From Gelatoporia subvermispora B (taxonomy: Eukaryota; Basidiomycota; Agaricomycetes; Polyporales; Gelatoporiaceae): a DNA stretch of 64,000 nucleotides. This document shows, piece after piece, positions 1-13,889 of this stretch; position 1 is the first letter of the stretch; every line of letters starts with the position of its first letter. The stretch is taken from positions 1,787,570 to 1,851,569 of the forward strand of contig KB445797.1 of the NCBI GenBank assembly GCA_000320605.2, in the 5' to 3' direction. The translations under genes and the position numbers were made by a program. Under the pieces are notes generated by a model. The model ran no database searches. It was given only the letters and a program-made list of their open reading frames with translations, and was not told where the DNA came from.

Positions 1-2038
1 ACCCGAACGTTGCGGCGTTCGTCGTGTCGACGAGCATGGGGCGCGAGATCGAGAGCCGGCGCACCGCGCGCGCGAGCACGGGCAGGCGCGACTTCTTGTC
101 CGGCGTGCTCGCAGGGGTGCGGCTCGGGCTGGACTGTGCGCTCGAATTAGCAGACGCGCGAGAGCGCTGCTGTGGTGTGTGAGCAGGGCCAGGCATGATG
201 AGAACGAGGCCATCCTCGCCGTTCGGCGGAGTCGCAGAACCGGAAGCAGAGCCCGAGGAGCGAGCGACTGACTCAGATGCGCTTGATGCCGCGGACGAGC
301 TGGAGGCCGAGGAAGGGACCGGGGTCGTGGTGGTACGGCTGGCTGCGGGCACGGCGGATGAGCGGCTGAACATGGCAACGACCTCGGCGAGTGCGGCGCC
401 GATGCTGGAGGTCCTCGAAGTCGATGCTGTTGCCCTAGCTGCTAGCACAATGTCGATGACAGACGATGCAGACCGGCTCGGAGTTGGTGAATCTGACGCT
501 GGCTCCTCAGTGTCCACCTTCAACTTCGGCGGAGTGCAACGAGAACTACTGGAACTTTGCGAAGACGACGAGGTTGACGCCCCTAGTCCTGGTCCGCGCC
601 CATTGCTTGTGATGGAACGAGACGGGGAGACGAGATCAGCGGAGCGTCGGGTCCCTGACGAGCGAGAAGCAATGCCCTTGATCGAGTGACTGTCCCGGAA
701 CGCCTGGCTCGCGAGAGGGGGCAGGTTGACATATGACCGAACCGTAGCCGAGCTTTGTGTTGTTGGCAAGAAGGTCAAGGAAGGAGCTGCAATCATCATC
801 TTCATGTCCCGAGAGAACGATGAGCCAGAGGGAAGAGCAGGGAACGCGAGCTGGGGCGGAGCAGCAGTGTCTACCTGAATGTTCGAAACATCCTCTTCGT
901 GCACCTCGGAGATAGAAGGCAGGGCTGAGATCACAGACTGAGAAGGGGCAACATCCGCAGAGCTCGAGGTTGCCACAGAAGCAATGATATCTTGTTCGGT
1001 TGAGCTGCCTCTCGGGATATAACAGCCGTTCCGTCGAGTTCTTGCCAAGTCATCCACCGCTTTCTGACGTTCAGGAGAAAGCTCCTCCAGAATCGACGAG
1101 ATGTCTGAGGGTGATGGCGTGACCAGCTCTAGAGGGTGCTTGCTATTGACTGCAGTAGCCTTCCAGAATTTCGCGCGTTTTCGCCAGTCGCGGGTCTCCC
1201 TGCGGGCGGACAGGGTGCAACGCACCTGCGCGAGATACTCTTCCGGGGATCTTCTGCCCACGACGGGCTCGAGCAGCTCGCGCCAGACGTTATCGGGAGC
1301 AGGCCGAGCAAGAGCCTCTTTGATAGATGCGACGAGCGCCGCCTCTGGATCCTCGCCCGACAGGAGTTCCTGGTATGCCCGGTCCAACACAGGCTTATGA
1401 GCGCCAACAGAGATCATTAGCTCGATGAAGCGACGATGTCGCACACGTTCGGCGACCAGCGCAGCATTCTCCGCAGCGAGCTTGCGCATGCGCTCGTCCG
1501 ATGTGGTAGCGGGCGAGTGACTGAGTGCCACGTAGAGCTCGCCTCGCAATTTGGTATTCTCGCCTTGAAGCTCCCGGACCTCTTGCGCCAAACGAGCGTT
1601 AGTATCGCCCAGAGCGTGGTGAGCATCGCGCTCGGAATGATGCTTTGCTTTTAAAGCAGAGATCTGGGCCTCGGTATCACTTTGGGATTGGACCTTCGCC
1701 TCTAGGTCATGGATGCGCTTCGTGAGAGCTAAGACAAGGGCCAGTTGGGATTGAGGATGGGCGTCCGGCGGCGGTGCCGGCACATAGTGAGGAAATTGGA
1801 CTGAGGTACCATTAGGGACAGTAATAGACAAGGGAATGGCGGAGATGTAAGGCGCAAAGACGTCGGAGGTGTCTCTCGATGAACTGGCCAAGTTGTAGAT
1901 AGCACCGGTAGACGCAGGCCTTGTCTCAGACGGGACCGTTGGAATCGATGGAAGAACCGCGAGCGCAGTGTCAGACCGACTGCGCTTGTGGAATAATCCA
2001 GACTTCTGAAAGAGACCGGAGAGTCTGAGGAAACGCAT
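1..2038 (-). CDS. Ser/Thr-rich coiled-coil protein, 3' end beyond window
   Basis: Reading the minus strand from the ATG at 2038 gives an unbroken frame of 679 codons to the window edge, with no stop and no intron needed. I do not recognise the family. Residues about 98-205 are heptad-like, with alternating Leu/Ala and charged residues, and probably form a coiled coil. A mixed charged segment follows to about residue 340. The rest is low-complexity Ser/Thr/Pro/Ala with poly-Ser runs. A basic cluster (KKSRLPVLARAVRRLSISRP) lies close to the window edge. There is no signal peptide or membrane segment. The start is chosen because it is the first in-frame ATG and opens a basic N-terminus (MRFLRLSGLFQ). 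A cytoskeletal, scaffold or regulatory role is possible but is only inference. Coding status is well supported by frame length; function is unknown. Confidence 0.75.
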   Translation of the reverse strand, partial: MRFLRLSGLFQKSGLFHKRSRSDTALAVLPSIPTVPSETRPASTGAIYNLASSSRDTSDVFAPYISAIPLSITVPNGTSVQFPHYVPAPPPDAHPQSQLALVLALTKRIHDLEAKVQSQSDTEAQISALKAKHHSERDAHHALGDTNARLAQEVRELQGENTKLRGELYVALSHSPATTSDERMRKLAAENAALVAERVRHRRFIELMISVGAHKPVLDRAYQELLSGEDPEAALVASIKEALARPAPDNVWRELLEPVVGRRSPEEYLAQVRCTLSARRETRDWRKRAKFWKATAVNSKHPLELVTPSPSDISSILEELSPERQKAVDDLARTRRNGCYIPRGSSTEQDIIASVATSSSADVAPSQSVISALPSISEVHEEDVSNIQVDTAAPPQLAFPALPSGSSFSRDMKMMIAAPSLTFLPTTQSSATVRSYVNLPPLASQAFRDSHSIKGIASRSSGTRRSADLVSPSRSITSNGRGPGLGASTSSSSQSSSSSRCTPPKLKVDTEEPASDSPTPSRSASSVIDIVLAARATASTSRTSSIGAALAEVVAMFSRSSAVPAASRTTTTPVPSSASSSSAASSASESVARSSGSASGSATPPNGEDGLVLIMPGPAHTPQQRSRASANSSAQSSPSRTPASTPDKKSRLPVLARAVRRLSISRPMLVDTTNAATFG

Positions 2039-3333
2039 GGCGATCGGTGAACAGTCTGTGGTCGTGTCAGCAGTGGATATGATAAGAGAGTCAGCCGTGT
2101 TGAACACTTCAGATGACTCCTATGATCCATGTGCCAGGATTTAAAAGGTGCCTAGAGGCTGACCAGAAGTCTGACATTGAGGCTAGCGTTCAACAGTCAG
2201 CCGCTGCGGTCAGTCTGAATTGTGACACTACTTGTGGCGAGTGAGCCGATGCGACCATAAGCATTTGGGAACTCCTCGGCGCTTCTAAGTAGGTTCTTTT
2301 CGTCGTTTTTCGCACGACCATGTGACCTAGTTGCAGCGCTCCCTGGACCACGCGGCCAGGAGCCTGACACGACTGAAGTGACCGGACTTAAGACAGGTCT
2401 GTAGTCTGTCAATTCCGTGTCGCAGTATCGTCAGGATGGTGGAACCTACTCGCTGTACTCATCACTAGCTATAACTGCTCACTGGTGAGAATGACCTCTC
2501 GTTGATACAACTCGAACTTACTCAAGAGTCGATTCGTTGCTGACAAGTGACAACTGTCGTCGGCCGTTGTCAGGCTGTACGAGTTAGTTTCCCTTCGTGT
2601 TATCTTCAGTTCTGAGCGATGATAAGATCTTCGCTACAAGTGTGGATGTGGTCACACTTAGTGTGTGTGCCCACTCGGCAAATGGCCATAGACGCCGACT
2701 GACCTTCACGCGTCTGATCAACCCGATATGTGAGTAACCTGATGGACAAGCGGAAAGGTACTCATAGAAGAGTCTGATGTCCAGATTTCTAGCAGGCGCA
2801 AGTTTTGCCCAAGCAAGGCATGGGCTGATCGCGCGAAATGTGGCTACTAATACTCCGATATTCGACACCGAATGCATCGGGCTTGATAATTCCCGGAAGC
2901 TTCCATTCCGTGTGTACATGTGGCTAAAGGTCAATCTACACAGCCCTGGACTGCTGCGCCGCTCAGCAAGGCCCAGCGGTACCCTCGAATCCGAGGGTGG
3001 TCGATATCCTCGCTCGAGTATATCATCCCCTAGAGATCGTGTCCAATCGGACAATCTATTGCCGAGAATGGCGCTACGTAGAAGCTCAGGGTGAGTTATA
3101 CCATGAAGTTCTGGAATCTGATTCACGTCGACCACTTATGCTCTAGTGATCTCTGCTATGAAACTCTCATTGACATATCATTACTCTGCCACACGATCCC
3201 CGTCCCATCCACATACATCGTACCTGGCTCCATATAGACGCCCAAATACGATATAAGACGAGCTGATTCTCTGTTGCATTGCGGTAGGCTATGACTCTGC
3301 CACATCTGTGTCATTTGAACGTCTACTACTGTT
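2039..3333. other. Intergenic, divergent promoter region
   Basis: This lies between the divergent coiled-coil gene (-) and the aldehyde dehydrogenase (+). A 183-codon minus-strand open frame (2584-3135) lacks an ATG near its start and resembles nothing I know. I see no supported gene and no clear TATA box. Confidence 0.5.
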
Positions 3334-5150
3334 ATGTCTGTCCCACTCACATCACTCTTCATCGCCGGACAATCTCGTCCCGCCAGCGATAACGGCACCT
3401 ATGAAGTCCGCAATCCATACTCCCAGGAGGTCATTGGCCTCGCCGCAGCCGCTACAAGCCAGGACTGTAAAGATGCGATTGATGCTGCGCAGATTGCCTA
3501 TACGTCTTGGGAAAACACGCCTCTGAGTACCAGACGCGACATCTTCATCAAAGCTGCTGAACTCCTCTCAGGGGATAAGTACAAGCAGAAGTTTGCTGCT
3601 GCATTGCATCAGGAGACATCTGCAGTGGACTTCGTGATTGGGTATAATATCCTGGTGGGGATCGAGTGGTTGCGCGAATATGCAGGAATGGCGCTTCAGT
3701 ATAAGGCACGAACGTTCCCCTCTGTCTATCCTGGCGGGAACGTAGTTGAAGTGAGGAAGGCGAAAGGCGTGGTGTAAGTTTATCTATTTTTCCGATCAAC
3801 CACGGATTAACGTGTTTCACAGCTTCGCAATCGCTCCCTGGAATGCGCCACTTATTCTCACTTTGCGAGCCATCTCAATCCCGATCATCTGTGGCAACGC
3901 CGTCGTTCTCAAAAGCTCCGAAGCGAGCCCCCGATGCCAAGCGACAATTGTTGAGCTTTTGAACGAGGCACGTTTTCATCTAGAACTTGGTTTACTCCAC
4001 GTCACCAATGTTTCATAGGCTGGTCTGCCGTCTGGTGTTCTCAACTTCCTCTCAACCTCGAGATCCGATGCGCCTGGGCTAGTTTCCGAGATCATCGCGC
4101 ACCCATTTGTCAGGGCTGTCAATGCAAGTCGATGCAGATGCTGCAGTCTACACTAAGCTCACAGTGCGATCTCTGCAGTTCACAGGCAGCGACGTTGTTG
4201 GCCGAGCGATCGCCGCTGAAGCTGCCAAATACTTGAAGCCGTGTGTTTTCGAGCTCGGTGGCAAGGCTGCTGTGGTCGTACGTATGGTTGATACTGCACT
4301 ATCCTCATCTCACTCAATCAATCATAGGTCCTCGAGGATGCTGATCTCGAGCGTGCCGCACGCGCGATCACCTCTTCAGCGCTCGCACACTCCGGTCAGG
4401 TCTGCATGTCGACTGAGCGCGTGATCGTCGCGCGCACAGTCGCTCCAGCATTGAAAGAAGCACTTACCGTACTATTCAGTAAGATCCGGGCGGGCGGGCC
4501 AGGTAGCGACCTGTCTGCCGTGTTCAGGGAAGACTCGGCAGTTAAGATCACACAGATGATCAACGATGCGAAGGAGAAAGGCGCGACACTGCTAGTGGGA
4601 GATGGTACCCGACAGGGAGCAGTTGTTCAACCGCACTTGGTAGCTGATGTCAAGCCGGATATGTGGATCTGGAACAGGGAAACCTTTGGGCCAGGTAGGT
4701 GTACCACTGCATTCAAGAGGCACAAACTCACTGCGCCTAATACAGTGACAACCCTTGTCGAATTTGACACTGTAGACGAGGCGATCGAGTTAGCGAATTC
4801 CACAGACTATTCTTTGACTTGTGCACTGTGGACTCAAAACCTCAACGCAACATTTGACGTTGGAAGCCGCCTTCGAGCTAGTGAGCCTGTCTGAACCCTC
4901 TTTGTATGTATGTGTACACTGATCTCAAAAAGGTTACGTGAACATCAATGGTCCGACGATCCACATGGAAGGGCCAGCCGAAGGTATGGGGGGTTTGGGG
5001 TAAGTTCCAGCACGGTTCCACGCGCTGCTTGCTCATTCCCTGCTCAGAGGTGCAACAGGTTATGGCCACTTCAGCATTGACAGCTTCACGGACGTGAAGT
5101 CTTTGATCATACACCCCTCCTATACGGTACCGTACCCTCTTGTTGGATAG
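3334..5150 (+). CDS. Aldehyde dehydrogenase (ALDH superfamily)
   Basis: NAD(P)+-dependent oxidation of an aldehyde to an acid. The closest resemblance is to vanillin/salicylaldehyde-type dehydrogenases, which would fit use of lignin-derived aromatic aldehydes, but the substrate is inferred. Eight exons join in frame: 3334-3773, 3823-3967, 4019-4123, 4179-4277, 4328-4694, 4746-4880, 4933-4999 and 5048-5150, giving 486 residues, the normal family length. Visible motifs are the substrate/cofactor loop FAIAPWNAPL, the Rossmann segment VNFTGSDVVGRAIA, the general-base Glu in FELGGK, the catalytic Cys in SGQVCMSTE and the late ETFGPV motif. There is no signal peptide, so it is probably cytosolic. 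Introns 2 (3968-4018) and 3 (4124-4178) appear to use GC donors. The gene converges on laccase 1. Confidence 0.93.
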
Positions 5151-5550
5151 ATCTCTGCTTCACGTTGAGCGTAGCACATTTGTATGGAGTTCGAGATAGC
5201 GTGGAATGTATTGGATCATATGCATGTACGTCTTGAGCCCTTGGTAGGGTAAATCTTATCGCGTTAAGTCAGCGGAGCTTCGAGCTCCTTCAACCAACTG
5301 CGCACGTTAACTTTTGGGATTATATTGACATAGACCAGCACACCAGTGTTCATTATCAAGTGAAATTACTATCGATGCCACTGAAGGCACTCGTACAACA
5401 TTCCGTACTTTATGGACAAACTACGTACAGTTCATCGACAGAGGAAATACCTCTATCAAACTACAGATCTTTCACGAATACAAGTGACGATTCACTTCCT
5501 GACCCTAATGTCACTATGTGATTATGTCGATCGCAATAAATCCGGATAGC
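5151..5550. other. Convergent 3' intergenic spacer
   Basis: AT-rich spacer between the stop codons of the aldehyde dehydrogenase (+) and laccase 1 (-). It presumably holds both 3' UTRs. No open frame of interest was seen. Confidence 0.5.
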
Positions 5551-7794
5551 TCAATGATCGCTGGCTGGGAGTGCGTCATAGATAGGGCACAGCTTAGACC
5601 AGTCCGCTGTTTTTGGATCTTGAATTAGCTTCGTGTGTCACAGAAGAAGGTAAAAACGCGTACGAGGAACAGGGTTCACAGCCTTGATATCCTTGGCATC
5701 CTCCGCAAAGACGATCGCAAAGCCCGCGTTCAAGTGGTAATCAATGTGACAATGCAGGAACCACGGTCCCGGATTGTTCGCCTGGATTATTAAATCAGCT
5801 CACAGTAGCAAATTCGTACTATGATCACGTACATCGAAGCGGATAGTGACATTATCGCCGGGGGCGCCGATGCTCACGGTGTCACGCTTGACCGGATTCT
5901 TGTAGTTGTACACATCGCTGCCGGCACTGCGAACGACGGAGAACGTGTGCTATAGGTTGCGTCACAGGAGTGTTCCAGCAATGACACGTTTGGATACTCA
6001 CGCCGTGAAGATGGAATGGATGCGGTCCACCAGGTACACCGCCAGGAGGTATAGGGAAGGAAATTTGAACACTCTGGCCGAGAGAAATGTTGAATACACT
6101 GCCAATAGGCATTAAGTCATGTGCATCCTGCGTGCCGCTGAGAATCTGCAGCAGGACTGGGGTGGTAGGGGGGATGAAAGACACGCCATCAATCGTGAAG
6201 TTTCCGACCTGTGCGTCCTAGAAACGAAAAGTTTGTCAGACGCTGTGTTCTCAATCAGGCTGGTGTGACGTACAAATCCTAGGGCGAGGTTGAAGGACGC
6301 ATCAATAGCACCAGGATTCTGATCGGGTTCTCCCGGCTGAGAAAGCATACTCAGAGTCTACCGCATGGCCATGTATATGAATCTTACAGCCTCGGGATCA
6401 GACAACGCATGGAGGTTAGCCTCATTCAAAGGATTGACGGGTTGGACAAATGTGGTATTTGGTTCCTCATTGGGTGCACCAACATATCTCAGGATTGCTG
6501 AGTTAATACCGCCGTCAAAGCCCTGAGGTTGCTGATTCGGGTTAGCACGAATCCAGTAGTTACCAATGGGCTGATTGGCATGGAGCTGTAACAGATTGTG
6601 ATGGGCATAAAGACAGAGCGCGACAGATAGCGCGACCCTTACCACAAAAGAGTAGCGCTGGGCGGCAAAAATCTGGATTTGGTCGACGGTCAAGGGCTCA
6701 GTGTTCTGGGCGTCTGCCTCGATCACTGTCATGGTATGGTCGTCGATGGTGAAGTTCCAGTTGGGCTCGCATGAAATTGACGTGAGGCGGAATCGGTACC
6801 TTAATGGAAGTACGATCAAGTGAGTCAGTATATTTCCGAATCCTCCCAGAAAGTCACAAACGTACCTCTTCCCATACTCAACAGAGACGACCGCCAGCTC
6901 AGACGTAGGATCTCCCGAAAAACGCCCTAGGCCATTGATGAGAGTAGAGCTGATATTCATCCTAAGATGCAACGAAGGTAAATCCACCAAGGTAGAGTGG
7001 AGATGGAAGTCTGGCCGTACGGGAACCTGGGACCCACTGTGGCTGCAAGATGTTGCCAGTCGGCAAGGGTTATGACAGTGTTCTCTGCGCTGACATGACC
7101 ATGCAGTTCACGACTGCAGATAAGAGTAAGACATACCATCATCAACGTCGTACAAGTCCTTGTGAGGGTCGTAAGGATCATAGACAACCAATGGTCCTCT
7201 TAGGCCGTCGCAGTACTGGGTGGCGAGATGGCTGTGATACCAGAATGTGCCTGTTCACGAAGTGATCAAGCTATTCACAAGCAGAGAATACGACGGACCC
7301 TACCAGCTTGATCAGGGACGGTGAATTCGTAGAGGAATGAATCTCCAGAGGCGATCGGGCACTGAGTAACGAACGCGGGCCCATCGGCCCAAGCGGTTGT
7401 ATGCTGGAAAATACCATGCCAGTGCTGAGAGGAAGAGATAGCGAACTATATGTTGAACTAATCATAGTACATGCTCATGCAACGTACGATAGAGGTAGTC
7501 TTGAGCATTGTCTCGTTCTGCAGCTCATTAACGACGTTAATTCGGAACGTGTCTCCCTAACAGATCAATCAGCCAACCATCGACCTGGAAGATGACAACA
7601 ACTATCGCCACCTTGTTGCCCTTGATCAATGGGGCTGGGAACGTTCCACCAGCAAGCACAGTTGCTCTGGTAAACCCATCAGGTGCAATGTTCTTGTTCG
7701 AAATTATTAGTTGGGTATCTGGTCCGATGGCTGCAGAGATGCCCCCGACGAAGCCAAGTGCTACAAGAGCTCGCAAGGCCAAGGCGAATGTCAT
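5551..7794 (-). CDS. Laccase 1 (secreted multicopper oxidase)
   Basis: Benzenediol:oxygen oxidoreductase. It oxidises phenols and lignin units at a T1 copper and reduces O2 to water at a trinuclear copper cluster, outside the cell. The ATG at 7794 opens a signal peptide ([15 protein letters not shown]...AAIGP). All four copper-binding motifs can be assembled from exons: HWHG (about 7415), WYHSH (about 7235), HPFHLHG (about 6020) and HCHIDYH (about 5745). The residue ten positions after the T1 cysteine is Phe ([12 protein letters not shown]), as in high-redox-potential class 3 laccases. The Tyr in HCHIDYH is less usual than Trp or Phe. The last intron was inferred so that the protein ends [17 protein letters not shown]; reading through it would give an aberrant tail. 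About ten short introns; no damage seen. It closely resembles laccase 2. Located head-to-head with a gene-poor region. Confidence 0.95.
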
Positions 7795-7862
7795 CTGGAC
7801 TCGAAGGGATAGGTATACGTGTACCAAGGCTCCTGGAAGATACATCTGCGTTACGCACCCTC

Positions 7863-7868
7863 TTTATA
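7863..7868 (-). promoter_or_regulatory. TATA box of laccase 1
   Basis: TATAAA on the minus strand lies about 70 bp before the laccase 1 start codon, the same spacing as at laccases 2 and 3. Confidence 0.6.
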
Positions 7869-9754
7869 CTCGCAGCCGCGGCGCAATGCGCTCGAAGCAG
7901 TTAGTTCAAAGCAGGGCAGACACGACCATACTGATACTGAGGCATATTCGGAGCCGGCGTTGGACTACCGAACGCGCAAGCTAGGGATATTGCTTGTCTG
8001 AGGACGACAGAGATTAGAGCGCGATCCAGTGGATTGGGAAGAGCAGGTGGTCGGTATACTACTTTCATACCGGCGTTAGGCATGTGGAATTCATGACATT
8101 GACAAATTCACAAATGTCATCGGACTTACCGACTATGACATATTGATGATATATCCACAGCAAGTACTGTCCGTCAGAAATTGGCTACAGAGCGATCTAT
8201 ATTCGCAAGTCACAGGAATGGCCAAAAATAATTTTCATGTCACGGAAACAGGCATTCGTTGTGCATGTGGGTAGTGAGCTTCGGCTGAGATGGCGAGAGG
8301 ACGGGAGAATATGTGTTTTTGAACTAGCCTGTCCGCTTTCACTGTACCGTGCGCTTCCTAGGAGTGAAAAAACGAGACGGAATTCAGGCAGGATGAAACA
8401 AGTGGCTTATCGCATATGGGCGGCCCTCGTTTGAGGAAACATCTGCAATCATTGCGTGGAACGGCCTTCACACGCACCTGCGTACAGCATTCAGTCATTC
8501 CATCGCTACAGTGGCTCACAATACATCCCGAATGGTTAGACCGCAGCCATTCTTGCAAAGCTGGCGCCGAGGCGCTCTGAGAACCGGGAGACCAGTGGGA
8601 CACTACACAGTTTGCAGAGCTCCGGTCGGACTCATGGTGGATTAGGCCTTCTGAAGGTGACATGCGTGCGAGGCTTTTGCGGTTTCCGTGGCATCTTAGC
8701 TAGAGAGAGAACCTCAGACGTTGGACCTCCAGGCTGTGGGGGTCGCGGTGTAGCAAACAGCTGCCCAGTCCCGACTCATTCCGTGAACTGCCAATTACGA
8801 ATCACGTGCTTCGTCTACGACTTTCCCGTAGTGTAGGAATTTACCTACTAGTCTCGGCACATATACTTGGAAGTGCGTAGTGCTTTGGATACCCCGTGCG
8901 ACTTTGTGGACTTGGATGCATACCATCTTCGCACACTGACGATACTCGGCTTTTTTCCTTGCGAGCACAGCCCGGAGCGAATTGGACTCACCTCGACCAG
9001 AAGGCGCTACCACCGAGAGATACTTCCATTAATCCTAGGCACTCAGCGCCAGCTCCGGGATGATCGGGAAGTTACTCGTCTTTGTGTCGTGTTAGTAATG
9101 CATCGACGTGTTCACTCGGTCTTTTGAGGCGATTTTGTACCACGGACCGAAGTACTTTCCGTCAAGAATCACATCGTCGTCACAAATGCATCTGTTCCAC
9201 TGGACTGACGGGTAGCTACTGCCCGCATTATGAGCGTACATGCATGGCACCCCGCACAAAAGACAGCAGACCATGGTGCTGGTGACTGTCCCCCGCCCCT
9301 GGACTCGGGAAACTGTTGCGCTACTTCCCCAGACATATCCAATTGCGAGACGCTAGTCTTAGCGCATGCGTGCGTTGTCGCGCTTTCTTATAGGCGAGCA
9401 CCGTTCCTTGGCCCGACCTACTCATTTCGAGCGCTGACAGACAATGTGCTGTGCGGTCACTGCACGGACCTGTCGAGAATGACAACATAGGTGATGCCCA
9501 CCGAGTGGCGTACCGATCTAACGCTGCGTGCGTGGGCGTCGTCTCCCACGGCCATCCTGTCTGCGCTGTGAGTGCACACATCAGATGATTCCACATTAGT
9601 GCTGATTCCGCAGAAGTAGCTCATGAGACATCTGTGTGTATTTGCTTTACAAGTGCATTCCTAGGCTCCGCATTGTTACAGCCGGAGGCGTCCTGGGCGT
9701 TAATCGTACATTCCGCACCGTGGCTCCGGGCACATTATAGCCTGCTCCGGTAAC
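7869..9754. other. Intergenic, no gene recognised
   Basis: About 1.9 kb between laccase 1 and the enoyl-CoA hydratase. It has only short open frames without ATG-plus-intron logic or recognisable motifs. The part nearest laccase 1 is its promoter. Confidence 0.45.
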
Positions 9755-11484
<1,730 letters not shown>

Positions 11485-13886
11485 GATGGGAGTTATACAA
11501 GGGTGTTTCCGAGATGTTCCCGTGCACACGGTCGACGGTCGTGACAGCGCGCACTGGTGGGCTTATGTACTGTACGATACTCTCGCTCTCTCCAATGACG
11601 TTCTGAGTATCGTGTTCATAACTCGGACGTCGTCGGCTGGACTGTGGCGCGGAAAACTGGCGGAAGGTAAGAAACTTGGTCTGTTACTCAACACCATCGG
11701 TCTCGAGAAGAGAATTACAAAGATTGGTACGGGTAACCGGCTACCTCCTCTCCGGGATGTGCACGATGGGGATAAGAAGATGTGAAGACTGTAGAGAGAC
11801 AAGCAGGCAAGTGGACAAGAGGGATGTTAGCGTCTCATTCAAAGCGCCTTCTATGTGCATCGAGTCGCAAGCTCAACCCTTGACCAACTCTGCGCACTTA
11901 GAGATTCCATGCGGACTAGGAAGCGTTCATGAAGATCATTGATATTATCGTAAATTCCTCTCGCAGGTGCTGAGGCGACAGCGAGGTCTGTGGAATGAGG
12001 ACTCCGAAGTCACCTCACCCCGTCCTAAGCTGGTCAAAGGGGAGGGGATAGAAAGTCACCTCTGTGTATTGTCCAGGAAGCCTCAAGACAGGAAGCCTTG
12101 TGGCAGAAACTCATTCGATTCTACGGTTATCTACAGATTAAGAGTGGCATAAGCCTTGGCAGACAAGTGATGACTGCTTGGTGATCTGGCGAGTAGGAAA
12201 GACTTATAGATAGGAATGTCATGGTCGTGTGCGAGGGTGATTCTTTATCCTGTTGGGCTGTGTATGATTACTGTATTGGCATTCTTGTCGAATTGAGCTT
12301 GAGCCCAGGTGCAGCCACATACATACCAGTTGTATATCAAAAGTCTCTAGAGCGTTGATTTTGCAAAGACAACCTCGCAAACCAGAGCGAAGTCCTTGGC
12401 ATGTAGAGATACTCAAGGTATAAGGGGTCTTCCTCTGACAAGATTGCCTCCTAATTATCCGAGTCAGGGAGATTTATGTCCATAGTTCGGAAAAAACTGT
12501 ACACTTTGCATTATACGGTACTTACAGGTAGTAGTTAGTACTAGGCAGTTCTAAATCTTTTATTTATTCGGAGATTCGGGGCAAGTGACAGAAATGGGAC
12601 AACACAAGATGATCGCCACTCGGGTTCATGTGTCTGGACTGCTCGATTCACAGGGCAACATATTCGGCCAACATGCTCGCGATGTCCGTGCTTCTTAGGG
12701 TATTACCGAAGGGGTATGCTATTGAATTGTCGTCCAGGAAAGGCGAACGCCACGATGTCTTTGACCCGCATGCAGTAACGATTTCCGGAGACACTGAATG
12801 ACCGGAACCTGAACGGGGGCGGGGAAACTGGGCACGTTGCTAAATGACGCTGTGAACCATCGCCTAGGAATGCAGGGACCCAGTCATATTTCGTGAGACT
12901 CTCTCGACATCCCGCGGAAACGATGCGCAAGAGACAGTCGTTCTAGAAATCCCGTCCCTGTATGCCCTATCGCTACGCAAGCAAGCCAGGAAATCCAGGT
13001 CTAGTCCGAGCAACGGCGGGTTGTCCGTCCTATCCCGGCTACTGGTTTCATGCGCCACACGTTATTACATGTTGCAGCCCAGGAAATCCAGAGACTTGAC
13101 TCGCTAGCCGGGCGGGTCTGAGACTTGGAAGCTAGTGTTCGGTATGGATACCACGGAGTATGTCGGATCCTCCCACACAGAAGATCAGAGGGTTCGCCTG
13201 TGAAACGCATGCAAGTACCAGCTGAGGTTTACAACAGCAGTCTAGAGACAACATCGTGCCCAACTCGGAGGTTGAGAAGCAAATTCAACGAACTCCGCTG
13301 CCAGCAAGGTCCGATGGAACACGCCACGATGTTCACAGTTGACTGCGCCATCTCAACGTTGCCAACTGATGAGACAGAGTAACCCGTTCGAGCACCGTCT
13401 GTGGTCGCCTGCATGTCGAAGATCCGTGAGTCCTTGTCGTCGAAGATGCGCTGTTCTCCAGCGTGATAATCGCCACTCGAGGCACGGATCGTGGTGTTCA
13501 AGGATCTCTGGGCGATTCGCAGATCTGGGTCTCGCGGCCAGGATATTAGAGAAATCCACCTATCGGGGGTTATGTTCATCTTACCAAATTATAGAGATCA
13601 ACCTAAATTTAGCATGTCTGCACGTAATTTGCTTGCGGCCCGTATCCCGGTGGCTAATGCTTGGCAGTATTTGGCCAATGAGATATACAGCCCTCGCCGT
13701 TGAGACAAAGCTTGTCTTTTCTTCACCCTTTACTCTATAACTTGGCCCATGTTGTTTCTCATTAACCCAAAGTTTCCACCCGCCGCTTTGCCTGTGTCTC
13801 AATAACGCGCGCCCGAGCGTCGCAGGCGCAAGGGCACCCACCGCGCCTGGGGCGTATCATACTATCCGCAACTGATACTGGGCAAG
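11485..13886. other. Intergenic, no gene recognised
   Basis: About 2.4 kb between the divergent enoyl-CoA hydratase and copper-fist genes. Several 60-130-codon frames overlap on both strands around 13.2-13.7 kb, but none shows a known motif or a convincing splice structure. The last few hundred bases should contain the copper-fist promoter; no clear TATA was seen. Confidence 0.4.
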
Positions 13887-13889
13887 ATG
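13887..13889 (+). other. Start-codon-only first exon
   Basis: The copper-fist domain must begin with Met directly before VFIGDKKYAC, but the genomic codon before GTT is intronic. The triplet ATG at 13887 followed by a GTGCGC donor and an ATACAG acceptor at 13952 supplies the Met. The first coding exon is thus only three bases, with any remaining exon sequence being 5' UTR. Confidence 0.8.

Noticed and set aside
195..689. 164-codon plus-strand frame rich in Glu and Ala
   Set aside because: It is the antisense shadow of the Ser/Ala-rich coiled-coil gene, which is open over more than 2 kb.
2584..3135. 183-codon minus-strand frame upstream of the left-edge gene
   Set aside because: First codon is GTG, no internal ATG near the start with a leader, no known domain.
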